DNA of 64,000 nt from Paenirhizobium cremeum (lineage in GTDB: Bacteria > Pseudomonadota > Alphaproteobacteria > Rhizobiales > Rhizobiaceae), in the NCBI RefSeq assembly GCF_022884085.1, contig NZ_JAGGCS010000007.1, positions 59,458-123,457 on the forward strand, written 5' to 3'. The notes beneath the pieces are model-generated. The model saw only the letters and a list, made by a program, of their open reading frames with translations, did not search any database and was not told the DNA's origin. Within the stretch, counting starts at the first letter, position 1. The number at the start of each line of letters is the position of its first letter. Positions 17,251 through 27,010 of the stretch are shown here, in pieces. A program made the position numbers and the translations under genes.

Positions 17251-19728
17251 GTGGTGCGTTCATTTCATCGGAAGATATCGAGACGGGGCAAGGGGTTCGC
17301 GGTGATGCGCGTGGTGCTGGCGGCAGGCGCCGCCTGGACGCTCGCGCAGGCCGCCGCACCGCCCGCGGCAGCGCAGGTTGCCGGGCAATCCTACGCCTTT
17401 TCCATAGCCGCCCAGCCGCTTCCCGATGCTCTGGTGCGCTTTTCCTCCACAACCGGCATAGATATCGTCTTCAACGGCGCCGTCCCGGCCCGTATCCGTT
17501 CGCCGGGCGTGACCGGCACGCTTTCCGCCGCTGCCGCACTGACGAGGCTTCTGAGCGGCAGCGGGCTTTCCTGGCGCTTCAGCGGCGAGAAGACCGTGAC
17601 GCTGATCGGCCCCTCGCAGACCGGCGGCATTGGCGGCGACCGCTCCACGGAGCTTGCTCCGATCGTCGTGAGCGGCACGGCAAGCCAGGCGAACGGCATC
17701 GTCGCCAAGGGCAGCCGTATCGCCACCAAGACCGACACGCCGATCCTGGAAGTGCCGCAGACCGTCAATGTCGTGACCCGCAAGGAGATGGATGCGCGCG
17801 GGGTCGCCGATTTCAACGCCGCCGTCGCCTATACGCCGGGCCTGCGCGCGATCGACTATCCGGGCGGCCAGGGCATGCCGGACCTCTACATGCGCGGCTT
17901 CCGGGCGATCGGGCAGTACGCCAATTACCGCGACGGCATTCGCGGCGGGTTCAACGCCTATGACAACGACATCGAAATGTACGGCCTCGAACGGCTCGAC
18001 GTGCTCAAGGGGCCATCCTCGGTGCTCTTCGGCCAGTCAACCCCGGGCGGCCTCATCAACGCCACCTCCAAGCGGCCGACCGAGGCTCCCTACCGCGAGG
18101 TGCAGGTGGAATACGGCAGCTTCGGGCGCAAGCAGGTCGCGGCCGATTTCGGCGGGCCCGTATCCGGGGACGATGCATTCCTCTACCGTTTCACCGCCCT
18201 TCTTCGCGACAGCGGCACGCAGATCGACCATTCGCCTGACGACGCGCTTTATATCGCCCCCGCCTTCACCTGGAAGCCGGATGAGGGAACATCCTTCACG
18301 CTTCTTGCCAGCCATCACCGGGTAGAAAAGGGCGGCGCCGAACAGAGCCTGCCGATGGACAACACCATCTTCGACAACGGGCCGCGCATCCCCTCCAGCC
18401 TTTATCTCGGCATTCCCGGCGTGACGGAGTGGAACACCGTCAACACTTCCGTCGGCTACGAATTGAAGCACGAATTCGACGGTGGCTGGACCTTCAACCA
18501 GAACCTTCGCTACAGCCATGCCGAGGTGGACTACACCTCGGGCTGGATCTGGGATTGGCCGACGGCGCTTTACGACGATCACTACGCCCGCATCGGCGCG
18601 CAGAAGCGCCCGAAGACCACGGACAGCTTCCTCGTCGACAACAATATCGGCGGCACCGTCGATCTCGGCCCGACCGAGCACAACCTGCTCTTCGGTCTCG
18701 ACTACGGCTACTACAAGGGCCACGAGCGGCGAACGAATTCGACCAGCTACGTGACGGTCGACATCTTCGATCCGGTCTACGACGCCTCGGGACTGACCTT
18801 CGGCGATCCATGGGCGGATGAAACCCTCAGCCAGTCGCAGCTTGGCCTCTATGCCCAGGACCAGATCAAGATCGACAACTGGATCGTCTCGCTCGCCGGA
18901 CGTTACGACTGGGTCGGGACGCGCGTGGAGAACCATCTGGCCGACAGCAGCGACGACGTCCGGGATCACGCCTTCACCGGCAGGATCGGCATCGGATATC
19001 TCTTCGACAACGGCATCGCCCCCTATGTCAGCTATTCCACGTCCTTCCAGCCGGAGACCGGCACGGATTTCCAGGGCCGGGCCTTCAAGCCGACGACGGG
19101 CGAGCAGTGGGAGGCGGGCGTCAAGTACCAGCCGCTCGACTGGAACGGCATGATTACCGCCTCGGTCTTCCAGATCACCCAGCAGAACGTCACCACCGCG
19201 GACCCGCTCAATCCCGGCTACCAGGTCCAGGAGGGCGAGGTTCGCTCGCGCGGCTTCGAAGTGGAGGCAAAAGCGGAGCTATCCGACGCCTGGGCCCTGA
19301 CGGCCGCCTATTCCTACACCGACGCGCGGGTGACCGAGGACAATCCCGACAGCACCGGCATCAGCAAGGTCGGCACGCGCATGGCAGCGGTTCCATACCA
19401 CCAGGCATCGCTCTGGCTCGATTACGCCTTCCAGCAGGAAGCCTTCGCGGGTCTCACCATCGGCGGCGGCCTTCGTTATGTCGGCAGTTCCATGGCGGTG
19501 ATGGACACCTCCACCGGCTCGCAGGTCAAGGTGGCGGGATACACGCTGCTCGACGCCGCGCTCACATATGATTTCGGGGCGCGCACGCCGGATCTCGACG
19601 GATTGAAGCTCACCCTCTCCGGCACCAACCTGACGGACGAGAAGTATTTCACGCCCGGTTTCTATTCCGACACCGTGCTGTTTGGAAACCGCAGGGCAGT
19701 GAAGGCAAATCTCAGCTACACCTGGTAA
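17251..19728 (+). CDS. TonB-dependent siderophore receptor with STN signalling domain
   Basis: 825 residues from a GTG (17251 or the adjacent GTG at 17254) after AAGGGGG. A basic N terminus and a signal sequence ending near AAAPPAAAQ precede the STN domain (about residues 48-120), which contacts FecR. A TonB-box-like segment (ELAPIVVSG) lies near residue 135, the plug domain at about 160-265, and the 22-strand barrel ends in the terminal aromatic residue W. It should import a ferric siderophore (ferric-coprogen/pyoverdine receptor type) and signal its presence to the FecR/FecI pair encoded upstream. Confidence 0.94.
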   Translation: MVRSFHRKISRRGKGFAVMRVVLAAGAAWTLAQAAAPPAAAQVAGQSYAFSIAAQPLPDALVRFSSTTGIDIVFNGAVPARIRSPGVTGTLSAAAALTRLLSGSGLSWRFSGEKTVTLIGPSQTGGIGGDRSTELAPIVVSGTASQANGIVAKGSRIATKTDTPILEVPQTVNVVTRKEMDARGVADFNAAVAYTPGLRAIDYPGGQGMPDLYMRGFRAIGQYANYRDGIRGGFNAYDNDIEMYGLERLDVLKGPSSVLFGQSTPGGLINATSKRPTEAPYREVQVEYGSFGRKQVAADFGGPVSGDDAFLYRFTALLRDSGTQIDHSPDDALYIAPAFTWKPDEGTSFTLLASHHRVEKGGAEQSLPMDNTIFDNGPRIPSSLYLGIPGVTEWNTVNTSVGYELKHEFDGGWTFNQNLRYSHAEVDYTSGWIWDWPTALYDDHYARIGAQKRPKTTDSFLVDNNIGGTVDLGPTEHNLLFGLDYGYYKGHERRTNSTSYVTVDIFDPVYDASGLTFGDPWADETLSQSQLGLYAQDQIKIDNWIVSLAGRYDWVGTRVENHLADSSDDVRDHAFTGRIGIGYLFDNGIAPYVSYSTSFQPETGTDFQGRAFKPTTGEQWEAGVKYQPLDWNGMITASVFQITQQNVTTADPLNPGYQVQEGEVRSRGFEVEAKAELSDAWALTAAYSYTDARVTEDNPDSTGISKVGTRMAAVPYHQASLWLDYAFQQEAFAGLTIGGGLRYVGSSMAVMDTSTGSQVKVAGYTLLDAALTYDFGARTPDLDGLKLTLSGTNLTDEKYFTPGFYSDTVLFGNRRAVKANLSYTW

Positions 19729-19749
19729 GCACCATTCGCTCAGGACGAG

Positions 19750-19773
19750 GGCCGCCGGGGAAACCCGGCGGCC
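19750..19773 (+). terminator. Rho-independent terminator after the TonB receptor
   Basis: Perfect 10-base-pair stem (GGCCGCCGGG / CCCGGCGGCC) closed by a GAAA tetraloop, followed by TTTGCCTTT. It lies 22 bases after the stop codon. Confidence 0.85.
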
Positions 19774-20008
19774 TTTGCCTTTCTGCGGGCGGCGAAACTT
19801 TCCTCAACGCGATCCGATGAGGCTCGTACGCGATCCTGCGACAATGATACGGAAATCCAGGGGGGCTCTTCGAAACAGGCCTTTCAACTCCGCATTCCCG
19901 CCGCCGCCGGAGCGCTTGAACGGGACAACGGTGCGCCATGCAGGCCGGCTCGATGACGCCCGGCTACGCCCCGCGTCAGGCCCGGATCGGCATCGGCGAT
20001 AAAAAGTC

Positions 20009-20036
20009 TTGACCGGCGGTGGCGCGGGATTAAATG
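20009..20036 (+). promoter_or_regulatory. Putative sigma-70 promoter of the ClC gene
   Basis: TTGACC at 20009-20014 and TAAATG at 20031-20036, 16 bases apart, 60 bases before the chosen start of the ClC gene. Confidence 0.45.
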
Positions 20037-20095
20037 CCCTTACGAGAGTACGCTCCTGCCCGCGTCCTGAAATCGTCTGTTCAGCCGGAATTGAA

Positions 20096-21916
20096 ATGAC
20101 CCAGAGCAACCTCCGCTTTCCCGGCCCCATCATGCGTTTGCGCAGGTTGAGCCCCTCCGTGCTCTACCGGTTTCTCAGCCTGGAACTGATGCGCACGCTT
20201 CCGCGCCGCAGCGAGTTCGGCCTCGTGCTTGCGGGCGCGCTGGTCGGCGTGGCGGCAGGCCTTGCCGTCTCGGTCATGACGTTCATCACGAAGACCATGC
20301 ATGCCCGGATCTTCCGGCTGGAGCCGGGCGAGCGGCTGAGCGGGGCGGCGGTCGATGAGAAAATCCTGCTGCTTGCCTCTCCTGTCGCCGGGGGAATCCT
20401 GCTCGGCATGCTTATCTTCGCGCTGGCGAGGTGGCGAAAACGGCCGCTGGTCGACCCCATCGAGGCCAATGCGCTCCACGGCGGCCGGCTGTCGCTGACG
20501 GACAGCCTGATCGTCGCCGGACAGAATATCATTTCCAACGGCTTCGGCGCATCCGTCGGGCTGGAAGCCGGCTATACCCAGGTGGCATCGGGCATCGCTT
20601 CGAAATTCGGCAGCAAGCTGAAGCTGCGCCGTTCCGACATGCGCATCCTCGTCGGCTGCGGCGCCGCCGGCGCCATTGCCGCCGCCTTCAACGCCCCGCT
20701 GACCGGCGCCTTCTATGCTTTCGAACTTATCATCGGGGCCTATACGATCGTCTCGCTGACACCGGTCGTGGTATCGGCGCTCAGCGCAAATCTGGTGGCC
20801 CGCCTGCTTGCCACCAGCGATGCCGGCATCGACGTTGGAAGCGTCGGCACCGTATTGCCGGCCGACTACGTCCCCGCGATGCTGCTCGGCGCCCTCTGCG
20901 GCGTCGTCGGCATCCTGCTCATGCAGAGCGTCGCCTTCGTCGAGGAAACCGCCCGCAAGAGCCCGATACCCGATTTCATGCGTCCGGCGCTCGGCGGCGT
21001 CATCGTCGGCCTGCTGGCCATCGTCAGCCCGCAGGTTCTGTCCGGCGGGCACGGCGCGCTGCATGTCAACCTGGAGACCGATGTCACGGTCATCGGTCTG
21101 CTCGGCCTGTTTCTGCTCAAGGCGGCGGCTTCGACGATCTCCATCGGCTCCGGCTTCCGCGGCGGTCTGTTCTTCGCGTCGCTGCTGATGGGGGCACTGC
21201 TCGGCAAGCTCTTCGCTTTCGGCGCACCTTATCTCGGGCATGCCACGCTGGCGCCTTCGAGTTACGCGGTCGTCGGCATGAGCTCGCTCGCCGTCGCGGT
21301 CATCGGCGGGCCGTTGACCATGACTTTTCTCGCCCTCGAAATCACCGGCGATTTTCCGATGACGGCGCTGGTGCTCGCCTCGGTCATCACGTCGTCCTTT
21401 ATCGTCCGCACGCTGTTCGGCTATTCGTTCGCGACCTGGCGTTTCCATCTTCGCGGCGAGACGATCCGCAGCGCGCACGATGTCGGCTGGATCCGCAACC
21501 TGACGGTCGAAAAGCTGATGCGCGCCGATGTCAGGACCGTGCCAGCCGACATGCCCGTCCAGGAATTCAGGAAGCAGTTTCCCGTCGGGTCCACCCAGCG
21601 TGTCATCCTCGTCGAGGAAAACGGCAAATATGCCGGTATCGTCCTCGTGCCGGAGGTTCACGGCAATCTCGTCGAGGGACAGAATTCGGCGGCCCCGGTC
21701 AGAAGTTTCGCAGCCCACAAGAACGACGTCCTCCTGCCGACCATGAATGCCAGGCAGGCGGTGGGCTTTTTCGACCAGACGGAAAGCGAAGCGCTCGCCG
21801 TCGTCGAGGACCTCATCGGCCAGAAGGTGATCGGCCTGCTGACGGAAAGCCATACGCTGCGCCGCTACAGCGAGGAACTGGACCGCAACAGGCGGGAAGT
21901 CTCCGGGGAACTCTGA
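20096..21916 (+). CDS. ClC-family chloride channel/antiporter with C-terminal CBS domains
   Basis: 606 residues from ATG 20096; the frame is open further upstream but overlaps a promoter-like sequence. The membrane domain (about residues 40-430) has ClC signature segments: GASVGLEAGYTQ in place of the usual GREGP motif, keeping the gating glutamate, and GSGFRGGLFFAS in place of GxFxP. The C-terminal 150 residues form two CBS domains. It could be a chloride channel or an H+-coupled anion antiporter; the sequence alone does not tell. Confidence 0.9.
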   Translation: MTQSNLRFPGPIMRLRRLSPSVLYRFLSLELMRTLPRRSEFGLVLAGALVGVAAGLAVSVMTFITKTMHARIFRLEPGERLSGAAVDEKILLLASPVAGGILLGMLIFALARWRKRPLVDPIEANALHGGRLSLTDSLIVAGQNIISNGFGASVGLEAGYTQVASGIASKFGSKLKLRRSDMRILVGCGAAGAIAAAFNAPLTGAFYAFELIIGAYTIVSLTPVVVSALSANLVARLLATSDAGIDVGSVGTVLPADYVPAMLLGALCGVVGILLMQSVAFVEETARKSPIPDFMRPALGGVIVGLLAIVSPQVLSGGHGALHVNLETDVTVIGLLGLFLLKAAASTISIGSGFRGGLFFASLLMGALLGKLFAFGAPYLGHATLAPSSYAVVGMSSLAVAVIGGPLTMTFLALEITGDFPMTALVLASVITSSFIVRTLFGYSFATWRFHLRGETIRSAHDVGWIRNLTVEKLMRADVRTVPADMPVQEFRKQFPVGSTQRVILVEENGKYAGIVLVPEVHGNLVEGQNSAAPVRSFAAHKNDVLLPTMNARQAVGFFDQTESEALAVVEDLIGQKVIGLLTESHTLRRYSEELDRNRREVSGEL

Positions 21917-21981
21917 ACGGGAAATTTTCTGCTTGCGGGCGGCAGCGGTGACGCGCCGCCGATCCGCCGGAAAAAGCCTCC

Positions 21982-22890
21982 TCAGGACAGTTCGAACTGT
22001 GCCGCGAGCGCGCTCGTCAACTGGGCCGCAAAGCGCGCGGCGGCGACCGGCAGCGTCCGCCCCTTCAACTGTCCGAGATAGAGAATGCCCGCCGGCACAT
22101 CGCGGCTGTCGAGCGGCCGGGACGTCATGCTGCCGGTCGAGGTCTGGTCGGCAAAGCCGATCGGGATCTGGAAGGACAGGATGTTTTCGGCGACGGCGTG
22201 ATTGCGCAGGAACTCGAAATTGTCCGACTGGATGACCGGCTCGATGCGGAGCGACGCCGTTCTGACCGCGATGTCGATCAGATGGCGCACACCGTAGGGC
22301 GTGGTCGGCAGGGAGATCGGAAAGGCCAGACAATCGGCCAGCCGCACGGTTTCGCGGTCGGCGAGCGGATGATCGGGCGCCATGACCACGTGAACCGGCT
22401 GGCGCACCCGCATCAACGTCATGAAGTCGGTAAGCCGGACCGGCTCGAAGACGATGGCAAGATCGGCGCTGTGGTCGACCAGCGCGCGCTCGGCCGCCTC
22501 GCGGTCGCGCAGATGAACGGCGAAGGTGACGTTCGGATGCTCCCTTCGGTAAAGCGCGATCTGTGTGGGCAGGAAATAGGGCAGAAGCGCCTGCGAACAG
22601 GCGATCGACACATGGCCGCGCCGCACGCCGGAAAGATCGGCGATCTGCGACTTCACCCGCTCCATGTCCGAAAGCTGGTTGCGGATGTGATGGATGTAGA
22701 TCTCGCCCGCCGCCGACAGGCGGACGCCATGCGGCAGACGCTCGAAGATTGGCGCGCCAAGCTCCTCCTCCATCGAAAGTATCCGCCGGTTGAGCGCCGT
22801 GGACGTGATCGCCAGCGTTTCAGCCGCCGCCCGGATCGAACCTGCCTTCACCACCGCGTCGATATAGCGGATCGAAGAGAGATAGCGCAT
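21982..22890 (-). CDS. LysR-family transcriptional regulator
   Basis: 302 residues from the ATG at 22890, preceded by AAGGAGGCGAAAA. The N-terminal HTH (about residues 8-60, SIRAAAETLAITSTALNRRI) is followed by the substrate-binding domain. It diverges from the BMP-type transporter and hydrolase operon and is its probable regulator, with the ligand likely being the transported compound or a breakdown product. Confidence 0.92.
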   Translation of the reverse strand: MRYLSSIRYIDAVVKAGSIRAAAETLAITSTALNRRILSMEEELGAPIFERLPHGVRLSAAGEIYIHHIRNQLSDMERVKSQIADLSGVRRGHVSIACSQALLPYFLPTQIALYRREHPNVTFAVHLRDREAAERALVDHSADLAIVFEPVRLTDFMTLMRVRQPVHVVMAPDHPLADRETVRLADCLAFPISLPTTPYGVRHLIDIAVRTASLRIEPVIQSDNFEFLRNHAVAENILSFQIPIGFADQTSTGSMTSRPLDSRDVPAGILYLGQLKGRTLPVAAARFAAQLTSALAAQFELS

Positions 22891-22910
22891 TTTTCGCCTC
22901 CTTCCGGCTG

Positions 22911-22925
22911 CTGCAATTTTTGCAG
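22911..22925. promoter_or_regulatory. Candidate LysR operator
   Basis: CTGCAATTTTTGCAG is a perfect dyad with 6-base arms and contains the LysR box T-N11-A. It sits 20 bases upstream of the LysR gene and about 150 bases upstream of the divergent transporter operon, the usual place for autoregulation. Confidence 0.55.
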
Positions 22926-23076
22926 CGGACCGGCGAAAACATAGCACAAGACAGAAGCGCTTCCATCTGGATTACTGGTCCGCGGAATTCAGGCGCGACC
23001 GGCCAAGGGCGCCGCCGATGCGCCGATCGCCTTCATTCTTTCACCGGGAATTCACCAAGAGCGGGGAGCTTTTTCC

Positions 23077-24201
23077 ATGTCGAACATCCTGATGCCCAGT
23101 CGTCGCCAGTTCCTCAGAAATACAGCCGGCTTTGCCGGCGCAGCGGCGCTCTCCGGCCTCGTGCCGGCCGGCGCGGCCCGTGCGGCGGGACTTACCGTCG
23201 GTTTCATCTACGTCGGTCCGAAGGACGACTACGGCTACAACCAGGCCCATGCCGAGGGCGCCGCCGTCGTCAAGCAGATCGAGGGCGTCACGGTCGTCGA
23301 GGAAGAGCAGGTGCCGGAAACGGTCGACGTCCAGAAGACCATGGAAAGCATGATCGGCTTCGACGGCGCAAAGCTCATCTTCCCGACATCCTTCGGCTAT
23401 TTCGACCCGCATATTCTTGCGCTTGCGCCGAAAAACCCGGATGTGCGCTTCGAGCATTGCGGCGGCCTCTGGACCCCGGACAAGCCCAAGAACGTGGGCT
23501 CCTACTTCGGCTATATCGGTATGGGGCAATATCTGAACGGCATCGCCGCGGGCCATGCCACCAAATCGAAGAAGATCGGGTTCGTCGCCGCCAAGCCCAT
23601 TCCGCAGGTCCTGCTGAACATCAACTCCTTCCTGCTCGGCGCACGCGCCGTCGATCCCTCGATCACCTGCCATGTGATCTTCACCGGCGAATGGTCTCTG
23701 GCCGTCAAGGAGGCGGAAGCCACCAATGCGCTCGCCGACCAGGGCGTCGATGTCATCACCTGCCATGTGGACGGACCGAAGGTGGTGATGGAGACGGGCG
23801 CCGGACGCGGTATGTTCCTCTGCGGCTATCACGCCAACCAGAGTTCGCTCGCACCGGAAAAATACCTGACCGGGGCCGAATGGAACTGGGGCAAGGTCTA
23901 TACCGACATGGTCAAGACCACGCTTGCCGGCGGCGAGATCGCCAACTTCGTGCGCGGCGGCCTGGCGGAGGGCTTCGTCAAGATGAGCCCGCTCGGCCCC
24001 GCCGTCTCGGAAGAGGCCCGCAAGCAGTTCGAGGCGACGCAGGCCGAAATCCTCAAGGGCGGCTTCGCCGTCATCAAGGGACCTCTCAAGGACAACAAGG
24101 GCAATGTCGTCGCCGCCGCCGACCAGTCCTTCGCCGAAACCGATGTGGCGCTGGAAAGCATGGGCTACCTCGTCGAGGGCGTCGTCGGCTCCACCTCCTG
24201 A
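23077..24201 (+). CDS. BMP-family (PnrA-like) ABC transporter substrate-binding protein
   Basis: 374 residues. A twin-arginine signal peptide (SRRQFLRNTAGFAGAAALSG, cleavage after about residue 36) marks Tat export to the periplasm. The mature protein has the Bmp/PnrA fold pattern, starting with LTVGFIYVGPKDDYGYNQAH. BMP proteins usually bind nucleosides or purine/pyrimidine-like compounds; members next to amidohydrolases may bind ureides. It heads an operon with two permeases, an ATPase and two cysteine hydrolases, and is the likely specificity component. Confidence 0.92.
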   Translation: MSNILMPSRRQFLRNTAGFAGAAALSGLVPAGAARAAGLTVGFIYVGPKDDYGYNQAHAEGAAVVKQIEGVTVVEEEQVPETVDVQKTMESMIGFDGAKLIFPTSFGYFDPHILALAPKNPDVRFEHCGGLWTPDKPKNVGSYFGYIGMGQYLNGIAAGHATKSKKIGFVAAKPIPQVLLNINSFLLGARAVDPSITCHVIFTGEWSLAVKEAEATNALADQGVDVITCHVDGPKVVMETGAGRGMFLCGYHANQSSLAPEKYLTGAEWNWGKVYTDMVKTTLAGGEIANFVRGGLAEGFVKMSPLGPAVSEEARKQFEATQAEILKGGFAVIKGPLKDNKGNVVAAADQSFAETDVALESMGYLVEGVVGSTS

Positions 24202-24278
24202 CAGGTGCGCGACAGGATGGGGCGGCCGGTGCGCCGGCTTCGCTGCGCAAAGCTTCGAACGGACAGGGGAGACAGGCC

Positions 24279-25388
24279 ATGAGCATTCAGGCTGATCTGG
24301 CGGCGGGCGCCGCCTGGCGGTCCGGTTTCCTTTCGGAAGCCGCGATCCGCCGAATCGACGCGGTGATCCTGCCGCTGGCGGCCCTCTTGGCGGGCATGAT
24401 CGCCTTTGCGATCTTTCTCGTCTTCCTCGGCAAGTCGCCGGTCGAGTTCTATCTTCTCGTCTACAAGGCGGGATTCGGGACCGCCTTTTCCTGGACGAAT
24501 ACGCTTTCCCGCGCCGCGCCGCTGCTGCTGGCGGCCCTTTGCGTCGCATTGCCGGCGCGGCTCGGCCTCGTCATCATCGGCGGCGAAGGAGCGATCGTGC
24601 TCGGCGGCGTCGCCGCCGGCGCGGTCGCAACCCTCCTGCCCGGCCTGCCGGGCGCCGCGGGCATCGCTCTCATGGCGGCCGCCGGCGCGCTGATCGGCGC
24701 GGCCTGGATCGGCGGGATCGGTGCGCTCCGCCACTATCGCGGCGTCAACGAGACCATCGCCAGCCTGCTGCTCGCCTATATCGCCATCGCGCTGATGAAC
24801 CATCTGGTAGAGGGCGTGCTGCGCGATCCGGCAAGCCTCAACAAACCGTCGACCGCGCCGCTTCCGGATCTCTGGCGCATCGGCGAGATCCCCGGCATCG
24901 GCGTCCACTGGGGACTTGCCGTCGGGCTCGTCGCATGTGTCGCAAGCTGGGTGTTGATCGAAAAGACCACCTTCGGCTTCGCGGCCCGCATCGTCGGCGG
25001 CAATGTCCGCGCCGCGCAAATCCAGGGCCTGCCCGCCGGGCTGCTGATGATCGGCTTCACCGCTCTCGGCGGCGCATTCGCCGGGCTCGCCGGCATGTTC
25101 GAAGTGGCGGCGGTTCACGGATCGGCGAATGCATCGCTTGCGGCGGGCTACGGCTATACCGGCATCCTGATCGCCTTCCTTGCCCGCCATAACGCGCTTG
25201 CGATCATTCCGGCGGCCGTTCTCTTTGCCGGCTTCGAGGCGTCGAGCGGGCTGGTGCAGCGCCGCCTCGCCCTGCCGGACGCCACCGTGCTCGTCTTCGA
25301 AGGCATGGTCTTCATCGCCATCCTCGTTTCGGAAACCTTCCAGGATCGTTTCAGCTGCAAGCGGCTCATCAGGGGGAGCAAGGGTTAA
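24279..25388 (+). CDS. ABC transporter permease (BMP/nucleoside type), first subunit
   Basis: 369 residues from ATG 24279. There are about nine membrane segments, and the BPD_transp_2 pattern includes [20 protein letters not shown] and [20 protein letters not shown]. It partners the next permease; the next gene begins directly after its stop with no gap. Confidence 0.92.
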   Translation: MSIQADLAAGAAWRSGFLSEAAIRRIDAVILPLAALLAGMIAFAIFLVFLGKSPVEFYLLVYKAGFGTAFSWTNTLSRAAPLLLAALCVALPARLGLVIIGGEGAIVLGGVAAGAVATLLPGLPGAAGIALMAAAGALIGAAWIGGIGALRHYRGVNETIASLLLAYIAIALMNHLVEGVLRDPASLNKPSTAPLPDLWRIGEIPGIGVHWGLAVGLVACVASWVLIEKTTFGFAARIVGGNVRAAQIQGLPAGLLMIGFTALGGAFAGLAGMFEVAAVHGSANASLAAGYGYTGILIAFLARHNALAIIPAAVLFAGFEASSGLVQRRLALPDATVLVFEGMVFIAILVSETFQDRFSCKRLIRGSKG

Positions 25389-26309
25389 ATGGAAGATATC
25401 GGTCTCTGGGGCGTGCCCCTTGCCATTCTCGGCGGCGCGATCCGCGTCTCCACCCCGTTCATCTTCGTCTCCATCGGCGAATGCCTGACGGAACGATCGG
25501 GCCGGATCAATCTCGGGCTGGAAGGCACCCTCGTTTTCGGCGCCATGAGCGGCTATGCGGTTGCCTATCACAGCAATTCGGCATGGCTCGGCACGCTGGC
25601 CGCCGCCCTCGCCGGTCTCGTCTTCGGCCTCGTCCACGGCTATGTCTGCAAGCTGCCGAAGGTGAACGACATCGCGATCGGCATCGCCCTGATGATCTTC
25701 GGCTCCGGCCTCGCCTTCTTCTTCGGCAAGCCCTATGTGCAGCCCGTCGCACCCGACCTGCCGGCGATACCGCTCGGTTTCTGGTCGCAGGTTCCCCAGG
25801 TCCAGGCGGCGCTGAACGTCAACGTCCTCTTTCTCGCGGGCATCGTCCTTGCTTTCGCCGCCTCCTGGATGCTGAAGAACACCCGCATCGGGCTGACCAT
25901 CCGCGTGGCCGGCGACAGCGCGGACGCCGCCCGTGCGCTTGGCATCGACGTCAACCGGGTGCGGCTGTGGTCCACCGCGGCAGGCGGCGCCCTTGCCGGC
26001 ATCGGCGGCGCCTATCTCTCCCTTTATTATCCCGGAAGCTGGAACGAGGGCATTTCCTCAGGCCAGGGCCTCATGGCGGTGGCGCTCGTCATCTTCGCCC
26101 GCTGGAACCCGGTGAACTGCCTCTACGCCTCGCTCCTGTTCGGCGGTGCCGGCGCGCTTGGGCCGGCGCTGCAATCCGTCGGCGTGACCAGCGGCTACTA
26201 CCTCTTCTACGCCGCGCCCTATGTGCTGACGCTTGCCCTTCTCATCGCCACCAGTTCGACCACGCGGGCCATGCCGTCCGCCCCCGGCGAACTCTCCATC
26301 GTCAAGTAA
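25389..26309 (+). CDS. ABC transporter permease (BMP/nucleoside type), second subunit
   Basis: 306 residues, BPD_transp_2 family. The segment [20 protein letters not shown] is the typical N-terminal motif of this subunit, which forms the channel with the preceding permease. Its start codon follows the previous stop immediately. Confidence 0.93.
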   Translation: MEDIGLWGVPLAILGGAIRVSTPFIFVSIGECLTERSGRINLGLEGTLVFGAMSGYAVAYHSNSAWLGTLAAALAGLVFGLVHGYVCKLPKVNDIAIGIALMIFGSGLAFFFGKPYVQPVAPDLPAIPLGFWSQVPQVQAALNVNVLFLAGIVLAFAASWMLKNTRIGLTIRVAGDSADAARALGIDVNRVRLWSTAAGGALAGIGGAYLSLYYPGSWNEGISSGQGLMAVALVIFARWNPVNCLYASLLFGGAGALGPALQSVGVTSGYYLFYAAPYVLTLALLIATSSTTRAMPSAPGELSIVK

Positions 26310-26332
26310 CAACGGATTGCCAGGAAAACGAG

Positions 26333-27010
26333 ATGACCACCATTCAGGCAGACCCCTATCTCTGGCCCTATAACGGCGATCTGAGGCCGGAAAACACCGC
26401 CCTCATCATCATCGACATGCAGACGGACTTCTGCGGTGTCGGAGGCTATGTCGACAAGATGGGTTATGACATTGCGCTCACCCGCGCACCGATCGAACCG
26501 ATCCGCAAGGTGCTCTCGGCCATGCGCGAAAAGGGCTACCACATCATCCACACCCGCGAGGGACACCGGCCCGATCTCTCCGACCTGCCGCCCAACAAGC
26601 GCTGGCGCTCGCGCCAGATCGGCGCGGGGATCGGCGACCCCGGCCCGTGCGGCCGCATCCTGGTGCGCGGCGAGCCGGGATGGGAAATCATCGACGAACT
26701 GAAGCCACTCGAAGGCGAACCGATCATCGACAAGCCCGGGAAGGGCTCCTTCTGCGCCACCGATCTCGAACTTCTGCTGAGAACGCGCGGCATCGACAAT
26801 ATCGTGCTGTCCGGCATCACCACCGATGTCTGCGTCCACACGACCATGCGCGAGGCAAACGATCGCGGCTTCGAATGCCTGCTGCTCGAAGACTGCTGCG
26901 CGGCAACCGATCCGGGCAATCACGCCGCGGCAATCAAGATGGTGAAGATGCAGGGCGGCGTGTTCGGCTCGGTGTCGGACAGCGGCAAGTTCGTGGAGGC
27001 CCTGCCATGA
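26333..27010 (+). CDS. biuH: Biuret amidohydrolase-like cysteine hydrolase
   Basis: 225 residues from ATG 26333. This isochorismatase-like hydrolase has catalytic residues D28 (IIIDMQTDF), K134 ([10 protein letters not shown]) and C167 ([10 protein letters not shown]). Spacing between these residues and long identical stretches match my memory of BiuH of Rhizobium leguminosarum (D36/K142/C175), which cleaves biuret to allophanate and ammonia. The related ureidoacrylate and triuret hydrolases are the alternatives. Its stop overlaps the ATPase start (ATGA). Confidence 0.8.
   Translation: MTTIQADPYLWPYNGDLRPENTALIIIDMQTDFCGVGGYVDKMGYDIALTRAPIEPIRKVLSAMREKGYHIIHTREGHRPDLSDLPPNKRWRSRQIGAGIGDPGPCGRILVRGEPGWEIIDELKPLEGEPIIDKPGKGSFCATDLELLLRTRGIDNIVLSGITTDVCVHTTMREANDRGFECLLLEDCCAATDPGNHAAAIKMVKMQGGVFGSVSDSGKFVEALP

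Larger units (their letters stand above)
19729..20095. other. Intergenic region holding a terminator and a promoter
   Basis: 367 bases without a gene. It contains the strong terminator of the receptor gene near its left end and a sigma-70-like promoter near the right end. In-frame codons upstream of the ClC start are open to 20009 but that is promoter sequence, so I do not treat them as coding. Confidence 0.6.

Noticed and set aside
20081..22333. A 750-codon frame opposite the ClC gene
   Set aside because: Antisense shadow of a clear membrane protein; no recognisable domain.
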